Origin: Candidatus Poribacteria bacterium
GTDB taxonomy: Bacteria > Poribacteria > WGA-4E > UBA9662
Reading direction: 5' to 3'
Length of the DNA: 36,125 nucleotides
Assembly: GCA_030748495.1 (NCBI GenBank)
Contig: JASMLX010000061.1
Span: 1 to 36,125, forward strand
How positions within the stretch are numbered: the first letter of the stretch is position 1; each line of letters starts with the position of its first letter. Positions 1 to 6,864 of this stretch are shown here, one piece after another. The notes below the pieces were generated by a model. The model saw only the letters and a list, made by a program, of their open reading frames with translations. It ran no database searches and was not told the origin of the DNA. The position numbers and the translations under genes were made by a program.

Positions 1-115
1 CGTAAATTTAAATCTGTTTTTCTAGGAAGTTATCTGTTACGGCCGACCAATTACCGTCATTGAAATGGCTAATCCCTGGGCCTCTAGCGGCTGAATGATT
101 GAATGATTCTATCAT

Positions 116-438
116 TTGCCATTACGACCTCTCTCCTCGGCCTCAAATTCGGGGGGGCAAAGCTTGGAGGTCCAACGCGACAAATTGAAACACTGCCACC
201 AGGTATTTGAAGAACAGAAGAGTGGAACTGCAGATCAACGTTCCAGATTAAAGGCCTGTTTGGAATGTGTTAGGCCAGGCGACACTCTGGTGGTGACCAG
301 ACTGGGTCGTTTAGCACGTTCCACCTTGCATCTGTGTCAAATAGTCGATAAAACTCCAAGGCCAGCCGAAAGGAAGGAGAACTGATCAGGGAGTTGATGG
401 CAGGCGATGGGCTTTCAAAGGCCACCGTCTATGGCTAG
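116..438 (+). pseudogene. Serine resolvase/invertase remnant
   Basis: The translated stretch from about 160 to 340 reads like the N-terminal catalytic domain of Tn3-type serine recombinases, including SLEVQRDKL, RPGDTLVVTRLGRLARS and LCQIVD. The start of the domain with the catalytic serine (normally IGYARVS) is missing. After LCQIVD the middle of the protein is deleted. In another frame, 380-438 gives IRELMAGDGLSKATVYG and then a stop, which matches the C-terminal helix-turn-helix of the same family. The gene is therefore truncated at the start, internally deleted and frameshifted, and cannot make an active recombinase. It is probably the residue of an old transposon. The family call is fairly sure; the exact limits are not. 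Confidence 0.7.
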
Positions 439-659
439 CTGAATCAGGAGGTCGACTCAGTCACATAGTTGCCACCAAATATCCACTTACGGCCACTTCT
501 CCTCTGGCAATCTACTTTTGAGGCTCATGATTTACTGTTGGCTGATTATGTCATACACTCTAGCTGTTCATTTTTAATATAAGTAAGACTAACGCAGTTG
601 AGCGCCAAATCATGTCTGATGGCCAGGCTAATTTTTGAATAGGGACACCAATAAATCCA
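439..659. other. Intergenic debris without recognised gene
   Basis: I see no open frame, repeat or promoter that I can defend between the resolvase remnant and the transposase remnant. The last 60 bases may still belong to the transposase leader, because the frame around INPPKYQAEDY is open a little upstream of 660. Confidence 0.3.
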
Positions 660-966
660 CCAAAATATCAAGCCGAAGACTACATTCAGTGGCTGATCGT
701 CTCACCCAAAGTAGCCTCATCTACTGAAGCGGCTCGAAGTACAACACGCCCGGTCGCGCATGACGCCTACACACGTCTGCTTGGGCGGCATGAACCCAAC
801 CCTGAAGAGTTGTGGCTTGAAGTGGAGAACCTGGGTCAGCTCGTATGGGCCTCCCATTGAGCTGGTCACAGGCCATTGGTCAGCAAAACACCGAACTGTA
901 GTTGAGGGCATCAATCTGATCACACCGCTGTGGACAGATGGAGATATCTCAACCCCTGTCGATTGG
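660..966 (+). pseudogene. DDE transposase remnant (IS4/IS701-like)
   Basis: Two frames together give a recognisable transposase N-terminus. From 660 to about 845 the frame reads PKYQAEDYIQWLIVSPKV, then AHDAYTRLLGRHEPNPEELW. From about 857 a second frame reads ELVTGHWSAKHRTVVEGIN, then LITPLWTDGDISTPVDW. Intact relatives carry a stretch with the first catalytic Asp (VLVVDDSTLDKPY-like) between these two blocks, and it is missing here. The 3' half of the gene is absent. The copy is therefore dead through deletion plus frameshift. I recall the pattern from IS4/IS701-like transposases; the subfamily is not certain. Confidence 0.6.
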
Positions 967-1056
967 GGTGACCTTCAAAAAACGCATTCTACCATTGGTC
1001 TGGTGGGTGATTTGTGTGGTCTGTTTTTTACCTCTAATCTGTTCCGCTGAGACAAT

Positions 1057-1235
1057 TTGTTTCTAGACCTTGAATCCATCGGTCGCCATTTGAACCCTCC
1101 GATGGCGATTAAGTAAGCCAAGTTACAGCCACATTGTTGGCATTTGTAGCGTTGTCTGGGGTTGACTTTTCCGCCGTTTACTTTGTTCTCAGACCTACTT
1201 TTGGACCGTGCATGACAGACTCCTTTTATTTTTAC
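1057..1235 (-). pseudogene. IS1-type (InsA-like) zinc-ribbon fragment
   Basis: The minus strand is open across this stretch and reads CHARSKSRSENKVNGGK, then VNPRQRYKCQQCGCNLAYL. The QRYKCQQCG core resembles the zinc ribbon and RQRYxCxxCG motif of InsA-type proteins. A clearer copy of the same family lies at 24827-25481, where the motif is KQRYQCKSC. Nothing downstream matches the catalytic part, so this would be an isolated N-terminal scrap. The identification rests on one short motif and is tentative. Confidence 0.35.
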
Positions 1236-1866
1236 CGCATATCATATATATTTATTTAGCAATCCCAAAATAAGGTCTGCTGTTCTGGGCAGCCTTGGCT
1301 TAAAATCAATGCTTTAGCCCTTGGGCTAGGCCAACAGCGGGTCATGGGCTGGGTGCGCTTGATTTTACCCCTGCTAATTGGTTTCTAATTTTATTTAATG
1401 CGGTTTTTGGTTCAAAAATGCAGCACAGGCAAAAAATTTTGGTATGAATCACAAATGATGATCAGATAGTTTCATTGGCCGCAGAGAGAAATACAACTAG
1501 TATTACTGGTTAGACATAGAGTGAAGCAAGAAAAAACCGAAAGTAACTGAGAGTCTCAAACACAACTATCAACAAGATTAACCTGGAAAATCGTCAGATG
1601 AAAGAAACAAAAGCACTCTTGGCAAAAGGTGAAAATGGTGCTAGAATAGTCAAAATCCGCTGATGTCCAAACGGGCTCCAAATGGCCTTCAGTAGCGGAT
1701 TTAGCTCAAACCCTTGTCCTGACTGGATTTGAGATGGTTAGTTGCCGGTTTTCATGGCCAAAGAGATGAAAAGGGAGGTCCGCGGATTAGGGCCGGCAAG
1801 GCCTTGCTATGACTGGCTGAAAAAGGTAAGGGGTTCTAAATAGCGAATGACTACTTGCGATATTGA
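1236..1866. other. Long stretch without recognisable genes
   Basis: This AT-rich stretch has no open frame that I would defend on either strand. A short open frame near 1560-1662 (NRQMKETKALLAKGENG) has no start context or family likeness. About 1240-1400 is richer in G and C and may be further decayed coding DNA, but I cannot name it. Confidence 0.4.
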
Positions 1867-2187
1867 AACGCGTTGGATCGTGGTGTCGACGCAATGATTC
1901 CCGAAAGTTCGATGGTCAGGGTTTACAGTAAAATCTTTCGTGCCTACACCTCTGGCAACTGTGAACACGCCAAGCGCCTTTTCTAGCATCTGTTATCAAT
2001 TTTATCGTTTGCCAATCAAGATCTGGAGGCATTGATTACCTTCTTCAAACGTTTACTAGTCAGGAAACGTCTCCTTCGCCCCGCGACAATGCGATCCAGT
2101 TATATTTTCGACGCTTATCAGGAACGGATTGCTGATGAGTTCATTGATCAATATTTGGAAATTGAAACAGAGAAAAACGGTATATAA
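1867..2187 (+). pseudogene. Dihydrodipicolinate synthase/NAL-family C-terminal remnant
   Basis: One frame runs through the whole stretch and contains a single in-frame TAG at 1984-1986. Before the stop it reads NALDRGVDAMIPESSMVRVY, then SKIFRAYTSGNCEHAKRLF. After it comes HLLSILSFANQDLEALITFF and a C-terminal tail ending YLEIETEKNGI. This is the pattern of the last barrel strands and C-terminal helices of DapA-like aldolases, where a GADAxMPG element is followed by a helix with a phase of A/R and then LLPLL..ENQ. The N-terminal two thirds, with the Schiff-base lysine, are not present. It is a broken, inactive gene copy. The family assignment is from recalled pattern and moderately secure. 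Confidence 0.5.
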
Positions 2188-2275
2188 GAAATAGTATCTA
2201 GATACTATTTCACCATTCTAGGAGCTTTGTTCAGTAGCCCTTCAAAACCTGTAATCATTTGAGGCCGGAGTGGTA

Positions 2276-2302
2276 TTGACACCACCAATCGTGATGTATC
2301 GT
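2276..2302 (+). promoter_or_regulatory. Weak promoter candidate for the discoidin gene pair
   Basis: TTGACA at 2276-2281 is followed after 15 bases by TATCGT at 2297-2302. The -35 is perfect, but the spacer is short and the -10 is poor, so this is only a candidate. It lies about 50 bases before a good ribosome site (AAGGAAGG) and the ATG at 2350. Confidence 0.25.
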
Positions 2303-2349
2303 GGAGTTATCCGAGGTGTGACCTTATTCACCATCAAAGGAAGGAAGTT

Positions 2350-2949
2350 ATGTCGCTGAAAGATTTAGTAAAAACCTCTATCTTTGGAATCCTGATTTTC
2401 TATTGGTTACTGCCGGGATATAGCCAAGGCTTTAAGAAACTAAAAAATCTGGCTGCTAGTGCCGAAGTTGAAGCGGAAGGGGCAGATATTCCCGTCACCA
2501 ATGTTAACGACGAGGATTTCACCACTCGCTGGAATGCCAAGAATGACGATGTGGATACATGGATACTGTTCAAGTGGAAAAAATCTCTGAAGGTCAATCG
2601 TGTTCATGTCACTGAATTCCGCTCTCGCATTCGTGGGCATACGATTGAGTACGGCAGTGCCATGAAAGAGGTACAGGATCTAGTCATGGAACCTGAAAAT
2701 GCTAATGCCTCCCCTAATCATCCTGGCAATCAGAGGGAACCGGTGAAGATTCCGGATCATGTACTCACTTTCAAGACGGTTGAAACGACGGTGCTTCGAT
2801 ACCACATGACCAAAACCGTTGATGCTTCCAGTGAACCCAGCCTGTGGGAGATCGAGATTTTCTTTGATCCTGAGGCCTATCCAGTTCGTCCAGAGGGCGC
2901 TTTGGCGACAATGTGGGCACAGATCAAGCGGGGGAAAAGAGAAAATTAG
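2350..2949 (+). CDS. Secreted discoidin-like (F5/8 type C) domain protein, copy 1
   Basis: The 199-residue product starts with a signal peptide (hydrophobic stretch about residues 10-25, ending near GYSQ). One beta-sandwich domain of the discoidin or galactose-binding type follows. The typical features are ADIPVTNVNDEDFTTRWNA near residues 45-63, W71 in DTWILFKW, and the closing TVLRYHMTK, then EPSLWEIEIFF. The family usually binds sugars or lipid head groups at the cell surface or outside the cell; the ligand here is unknown. The ATG follows AAGGAAGG by four bases. A tandem paralogue of identical length lies 76 bases downstream, so the two are probably co-expressed. No catalytic domain is attached, which suggests a binding or matrix role. 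The domain call is good; the function is open. Confidence 0.75.
   Translation: MSLKDLVKTSIFGILIFYWLLPGYSQGFKKLKNLAASAEVEAEGADIPVTNVNDEDFTTRWNAKNDDVDTWILFKWKKSLKVNRVHVTEFRSRIRGHTIEYGSAMKEVQDLVMEPENANASPNHPGNQREPVKIPDHVLTFKTVETTVLRYHMTKTVDASSEPSLWEIEIFFDPEAYPVRPEGALATMWAQIKRGKREN
2752..2863 (+). repeat. Homogenised direct repeat, copy A
   Basis: These 112 bases match 3428-3539 with a single mismatch (gtActc against gtGctc). The flanking parts of the two paralogous genes differ at many positions. The block encodes the conserved C-terminal half of the discoidin-like domain. Confidence 0.9.
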
Positions 2950-3025
2950 GGTGGAAGCGGCCTCGTTTTTAGATCAATTTTCAGCCTATAGCCATAGGTA
3001 TATTTGTAAGAACAGGACAAGAAAA

Positions 3026-3625
3026 ATGAGTAATAGGACCTTGATCCATACGCTCGCTGGCAACGTTTTGTGCATTTGTTGGGCACTTACAGGTTATAGC
3101 CAAGGATTTGAGAATTTGGAAAACCTGGCTAAGAAGGCAAAAGTTGAAGCGGATGGGGCCGATCACCCCGTCACCAATGTTAACGATGGAGATTTTGCCA
3201 CTCGATGGAATGCCAAGAACGATGATGTAGATACGTGGATTCAGTTCAGGTGGGAGACTGCCCAAAAAATTAACCGCGTCCACGTCACCGAGTTTCGCTC
3301 TCGTCTGCGAGGACATACGATCGAGTACGGCGATTCTCACAAACAGGTGGAAGAACTGGTGATGACACCCGCTGACGCCAACGCGTCCTCAAACCATCCA
3401 GGGAACCAAAAAGATCCTGTCAAAGTTCCGGATCATGTGCTCACTTTCAAGACGGTTGAAACGACGGTGCTTCGATACCACATGACCAAAACCGTTGATG
3501 CTTCCAGTGAACCCAGCCTGTGGGAGATCGAGATTTTCTACGACCAGAAGTCAGATGCCACAGCGCTCGTTCGGCCGGCTGGATTACTCACCAAAACCTG
3601 GGCCGAACTCAAGACGGAGAATTAG
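3026..3625 (+). CDS. Secreted discoidin-like (F5/8 type C) domain protein, copy 2
   Basis: The reading frame is open from 2819, but the likely start is the ATG at 3026. From there the product has 199 residues, the same as its upstream neighbour, and begins with a normal signal peptide (MSNRTLIHTLAGNVLCICWA, cleavage near GYSQ). Upstream in-frame sequence only overlaps the end of copy 1 in another frame. The domain repeats the same landmarks: DHPVTNVNDGDFATRWNAKN, DTWIQFRW, then RYHMTK and EPSLWEIEIFY. The two proteins differ at many positions in the first 130 residues and are almost identical afterwards. This is a tandem gene duplication, probably in one transcript. The role is extracellular binding by analogy with the family; the ligand is unknown. 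Confidence 0.75.
   Translation: MSNRTLIHTLAGNVLCICWALTGYSQGFENLENLAKKAKVEADGADHPVTNVNDGDFATRWNAKNDDVDTWIQFRWETAQKINRVHVTEFRSRLRGHTIEYGDSHKQVEELVMTPADANASSNHPGNQKDPVKVPDHVLTFKTVETTVLRYHMTKTVDASSEPSLWEIEIFYDQKSDATALVRPAGLLTKTWAELKTEN
3428..3539 (+). repeat. Homogenised direct repeat, copy B
   Basis: This is the second copy of the 112-base block at 2752-2863, with one mismatch. It lies in the same domain position of the downstream paralogue. Confidence 0.9.
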
Positions 3626-3657
3626 TAAGTCTGTGGTAGAAATCAGGTAGAATAAGT

Positions 3658-3674
3658 CAGATCTGAAAGATCTG
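3658..3674 (+). terminator. Small hairpin after the discoidin pair
   Basis: CAGATC and GATCTG form a perfect 6-bp stem around the loop TGAAA, 32 bases after the stop of copy 2. No T-run follows, so it is at best a weak terminator or a chance palindrome. Confidence 0.2.
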
Positions 3675-3705
3675 GGGGAAATGCAGATGAAAACACAGCT
3701 GTTAG

Positions 3706-3780
3706 GGCCTATCCAGTCTGGCTGAGACAGTTACTGGTTAAGGTAGAAACTGACACCGAAATTACGGTTGAGGATAGGCC
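3706..3780. repeat. 75-bp segment bounded by 9-bp inverted repeats
   Basis: GGCCTATCC at 3706-3714 and its exact complement GGATAGGCC at 3772-3780 face each other across 57 bases. The segment is non-coding and lies just before a truncated gene. It could be a solo pair of insertion-sequence ends or a hairpin; I recognise no known element. Confidence 0.35.
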
Positions 3781-3823
3781 GGTATGCCTGTACTAAATAG
3801 TGAATGAGCGCTGGCGGTATTGA

Positions 3824-4186
3824 CCTGCCCACTATATCTTTCCTAACTCAGGCACAGACAGACTCCGCCCTAAATTGCCAGAGAGATTGCCCACCAGCAC
3901 TCAACTGCTAGCTAACTATCCCAATCCATTCAATCCAGAGACCTGGATACCTTTCCAACTGAGTCAGGATGCGGCAGTGACTGTCACTATCTATGATGTG
4001 CAGGGCCAACGGATACGGCAACTACAGCTAGGACAGGTGACCGCAGGAAGGTATGTGACTGCTGGCCAGGCCGCCTACTGGGATGGGAAGAGTGAAACGG
4101 GTCAGGTTGTAGCCAGTGGCACTTACTTCTATCAACTTCGGGCTGGTGACTATACAGAGACCAGAAAGATGGTGATTGTCAAGTGA
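3824..4186 (+). pseudogene. Orphan C-terminal secretion/sorting domain (FlgD-Ig/T9SS-like)
   Basis: The frame is open from 3824 to the stop at 4186 and has no convincing start codon or ribosome site. The TTG at 3875 is a weak alternative start. It encodes NYPNPFNPETWIPFQLS, then TVTIYDVQGQRIRQLQLG, then GTYFYQLRAGDYTETRKMVI. This is the hallmark of the C-terminal beta-sandwich that ends large secreted proteins in Bacteroidetes, Poribacteria and relatives, where it acts as a type-A sorting or cell-surface module. Normally several hundred residues precede it. Here a TGA at 3821 closes the frame and no passenger domain is visible upstream. The gene is probably a 5'-deleted fragment of a secreted protein. 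The domain identity is secure; expression is doubtful. Confidence 0.7.
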
Positions 4187-4336
4187 CTGGCTGTCCTCCT
4201 ACCTCAAGATTAACGACCTCGATTTGCTATTACGTCCGTTTGGAAAAAGCTGTGCTTTAATCACCTCTTTGGAGGGATATAGATGCTACTACGATCAGTA
4301 GCTTGCGGAGATGGCACATAGTTTTGTCTATCCTGA

Positions 4337-4694
4337 CCTCTAACTAAGGCCAAAATTGAGGGAATTGCCCACATTCGTCAACTGAAAGTTCGGTTGACGA
4401 ACACACCACAAGCGATCTCTGTATTGGCGGAATGCAATTGCATTGGCCGAGATCGAGAGCTGAAACTGATACAAGACTACCAATTTTTGCGCCGTTTAGA
4501 GAAATGACTTACGCTTGGCCTACGACCAATCGTTGAGCGTGATCCCTGACAAATCAGCGGAACAGGAGAAACTGACTCGCCGAATAGGCTATACCGGCCC
4601 TGACGCCAACCGAACCTTTTACCAAGGCGACCACTATTGGATCGAACCGGCTGGATCTCTCTACAATGTATTGTTAGACTTGTCCTCAACTTGA
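4337..4694 (+). pseudogene. Unrecognised decayed coding region in two frames
   Basis: The first frame (4337-4507) reads EGIAHIRQLKVRLTNTPQ, then ISVLAECNCIGRDRELKL, then a stop. A second frame (about 4515-4694) continues with LAYDQSLSVIPDKSAEQEKL, then IGYTGPDANRTFYQGDHYWI, then EPAGSLYNVLLDLSST and a stop. The amino-acid composition and the smooth hand-over suggest one gene broken by a frameshift near 4507. I do not recognise the family. A 9-bp inverted repeat (TTCGTCAAC/GTTGACGAA, 4374-4401) lies inside the first frame and may be chance. Confidence 0.35.
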
Positions 4695-4940
4695 AAGAGA
4701 TGTGCCCGGCGGGGACATCTCTCCTCCACTAAAGTTTAGCTACGGAGTACAATAATTATTATTCTCAAAGTCAGATGCATATCGTCATCTAGTCACCAAG
4801 CGATGGCTAGCATTTAAGAACCTGGCAACAACAAACTGAGTTTAGCATTTGACCATTACAAAGTATTTAGCCTCTGTCTATGATTACAGGTCTAACTTGG
4901 ATAATGTCAATATTTGAAAGTAAAAGATCCATCAATAACC
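4695..4940. other. AT-rich intergenic stretch without recognised gene
   Basis: No coding frame, repeat or RNA gene is visible before the promoter that begins at 4941. Confidence 0.4.
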
Positions 4941-4969
4941 TTGACAGTGGTAGTTGCTAGTGATATAGT
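4941..4969 (+). promoter_or_regulatory. Strong sigma-70-type promoter of the sigma/FHA operon
   Basis: TTGACA at 4941-4946 and TATAGT at 4964-4969 are separated by exactly 17 bases. It lies 125 bases before the GTG of the sigma-factor gene and points toward it. With the palindrome just downstream, it is the best candidate promoter for the 5095-11327 gene run. Confidence 0.65.
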
Positions 4970-4984
4970 CCAAAGCATACTTAG

Positions 4985-5013
4985 ATTTAAGCGAATCGAT
5001 TATTCGTTTAAAT
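4985..5013 (+). promoter_or_regulatory. Palindromic operator candidate with a third half-site
   Basis: ATTTAAGCGAAT (4985-4996) and ATTCGTTTAAAT (5002-5013) are complementary at 11 of 12 positions around the centre CGATT. The half-site GATTTAAGCG at 4984-4993 recurs as a direct repeat at 5028-5037. The palindrome sits roughly 10 to 40 bases after the expected transcription start, where a bound repressor would block RNA polymerase. It could alternatively form a hairpin in the leader RNA. Confidence 0.45.
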
Positions 5014-5094
5014 GAAACTCACTTGTGGATTTAAGCGTACTATCAGGAGGTGATGGAGTTTGGATGAAACACGTCACCATACGAAGGAGAAGCC

Positions 5095-5715
5095 GTGTCT
5101 GGACTTGCCAAAGACGCATCTGCTCAGGAAGATACTCACTTAGCCACTCGGCTTAAGTCAGGTGACGAGCAAGCTTTTCGCCGTCTGATGGACAAGCATT
5201 ACAGTTGGGTATACAGTAAGACATACCGTACGCTTAGCAATCATCGAGATACAGAGGAGATTTCGACAGACATTTTTCTGAAAGTATGGCAAAAAATTAG
5301 TAAATGGAATCCCGATCAAGGCAGTTTTCAAGCTTGGCTAAACACAGTTGCGAAAAATACGATTATTGACGCAATTCGAAAGCGAGAGCGAATTCGCGAA
5401 TCGCTACTGTTAGCAGAGGACGAATCTAACGTACCATTAGCACAGTATAGGGATAATCAGCCAACTCCGGATAAAGTTGTAGAAGCAAAAGAGTCCAAGG
5501 AGATTCTGCTCCGTGCGCTACAGCAAATCACTAAACCGAATCATCGAACCGCTTGGGTTTTACGACATTTGGAAGGTTGCAGTATCGCAGAAATTTCAAA
5601 TATGCTTCAGAGAAAAGAAGGTACCATAAAAATTTGGATTTTTCGATGTACAAAGGAACTTCGACAAATTATGACTCGAAACGGGTTTAGCAGATTTTCG
5701 CATTTAGAGAGGTAA
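5095..5715 (+). CDS. ECF-type RNA polymerase sigma factor
   Basis: The 206-residue protein has the two-domain layout of extracytoplasmic-function sigma factors. Region 2 spans about residues 14-100 (DEQAFRRLMDKHY, then DTEEISTDIFLKVWQKI, then FQAWLNTVAKNTIIDAIRKR). Region 4 spans about 140-198 (LLRALQQI, then RTAWVLRHLEGCSIAEIS, then TIKIWIFRCTKELRQ). It would direct RNA polymerase to a dedicated set of promoters. The GTG start follows GAAGGAG at a good distance. The FHA-domain gene begins three bases after the stop, so the two are translationally linked. That position is where an anti-sigma factor normally sits. The promoter and palindrome upstream suggest regulated or self-regulated expression. 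The specific ECF group is not clear from sequence. Confidence 0.9.
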   Translation: MSGLAKDASAQEDTHLATRLKSGDEQAFRRLMDKHYSWVYSKTYRTLSNHRDTEEISTDIFLKVWQKISKWNPDQGSFQAWLNTVAKNTIIDAIRKRERIRESLLLAEDESNVPLAQYRDNQPTPDKVVEAKESKEILLRALQQITKPNHRTAWVLRHLEGCSIAEISNMLQRKEGTIKIWIFRCTKELRQIMTRNGFSRFSHLER

Positions 5716-5718
5716 AAT

Positions 5719-6822
5719 ATGGGATTTTGGAACAAGCTTCCTTCTGATAGTGAAGCAGATCGAGCCGAAATGCTGGAGTCATACACCAGTTGGGTTCGAG
5801 GTGATAAACTCTCAGGCGAGCAAAAACGTTTTCTTCGCGTCTTTCAGGAGATGCCTGATTGTCAACCTCTCAAAGAGATGGTTGACCTGGCCCACCAACA
5901 TTTCCAAGAAGAAACAAAAGAGGTAGTTTTTTCGCCACCACTAAGTGTTCAACAACGAGTAACAGAAAAAGTCTTACGGACTGTCAGACAAAGCCAGGTA
6001 CGGCCTGAACCAATGCCAACTAGCGGTTTAGCCTTACAAGGGGCGTTCAGTCCAAATCAGATTGGTAGTGCCAGTGAATTGGCCTACAGTGGCAAAGAAC
6101 CACCACCAATAACTGACGATTCTCCGCTAGAAGAGCCAACTATTTTAGAAGACTACACCAGTGGATTACTGAACGAAGTTGAAGCTAACGACTGGCGGTT
6201 GACTTTACGAGTGACGGTAGAAGAAGGAAAGGAGCAAGAATATAGTATCGACATTCGACGTATTACTCTTGGCAGTGATCGCAGGAATACGATCCCGCTC
6301 CTGAAAAACGCTATGGCTTCACCCTTCCACTCCAAACTGACTGTGGAAAAAGATCTCGTCTATTTGACGGACTTAAATAGCCAATCTGGAACGTTAGTTG
6401 ATGGCGTTACCATCAGCCAACCAACTCAGATTGATGTCGGATCAGTTATCACTATTGGCACACAGGCTTTTGAGGTCATCGAGATTGAACGGGATCGTGG
6501 GATCTTGATGATCTCCTTTGAAGAGATCCAAGGTCAAGAAACGGGTCAAGTGTTCACAGTTCAGATTCGGCACCTAATTGTGGGTCGAAATGAGAAATGG
6601 TCACACATTCATATTTCAGATCCACACCGCACACTATCGCGTCAGCACGCTCAGTTTGAGTTGCGGGATAATCAGGTCTATTTGACCGACCTGAATAGTA
6701 CCAACGGGACTTTCATCGACGAAGTTCAGATCGGCAATCCGACTCCGGTTAGCACTGGTAATTCGATCCGTTTTGGCAACGTTCTCTGCAAAATCGTTGA
6801 AATGGAACCAATCCAGAGTTAG
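5719..6822 (+). CDS. Two-FHA-domain protein with anti-sigma-like N-terminus
   Basis: The 367-residue protein has no membrane segment. Residues 15-92 are helical and resemble cytoplasmic anti-sigma domains: LSGEQKRFLRVFQEMPDCQP, a spaced helix, then PPLSVQQRVTEKVLRTV. The zinc-binding His/Cys set of classical ZAS domains is not present. A low-complexity linker follows. FHA domain 1 (about 182-256) is degenerate, with GSD instead of GR, and SPFH. FHA domain 2 (about 286-360) has the full phosphothreonine-binding set: GR at 289-290, SRQH at 307-310 and NSTNG at 326-330. FHA domains bind phosphothreonine peptides, so the protein could couple Ser/Thr kinase signals to the sigma factor encoded just before it. 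The FHA call is secure; the anti-sigma role is an inference from position and a weak sequence likeness. Confidence 0.8.
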   Translation: MGFWNKLPSDSEADRAEMLESYTSWVRGDKLSGEQKRFLRVFQEMPDCQPLKEMVDLAHQHFQEETKEVVFSPPLSVQQRVTEKVLRTVRQSQVRPEPMPTSGLALQGAFSPNQIGSASELAYSGKEPPPITDDSPLEEPTILEDYTSGLLNEVEANDWRLTLRVTVEEGKEQEYSIDIRRITLGSDRRNTIPLLKNAMASPFHSKLTVEKDLVYLTDLNSQSGTLVDGVTISQPTQIDVGSVITIGTQAFEVIEIERDRGILMISFEEIQGQETGQVFTVQIRHLIVGRNEKWSHIHISDPHRTLSRQHAQFELRDNQVYLTDLNSTNGTFIDEVQIGNPTPVSTGNSIRFGNVLCKIVEMEPIQS

Positions 6823-6864
6823 TAGCTATACCTCCAACTAGTTCGGGGGGAAACGACTGGATCC

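Noticed and set aside
4374..4401. 9-bp inverted repeat as a terminator
   Set aside because: It lies inside a decayed coding frame and is not followed by a T-run.
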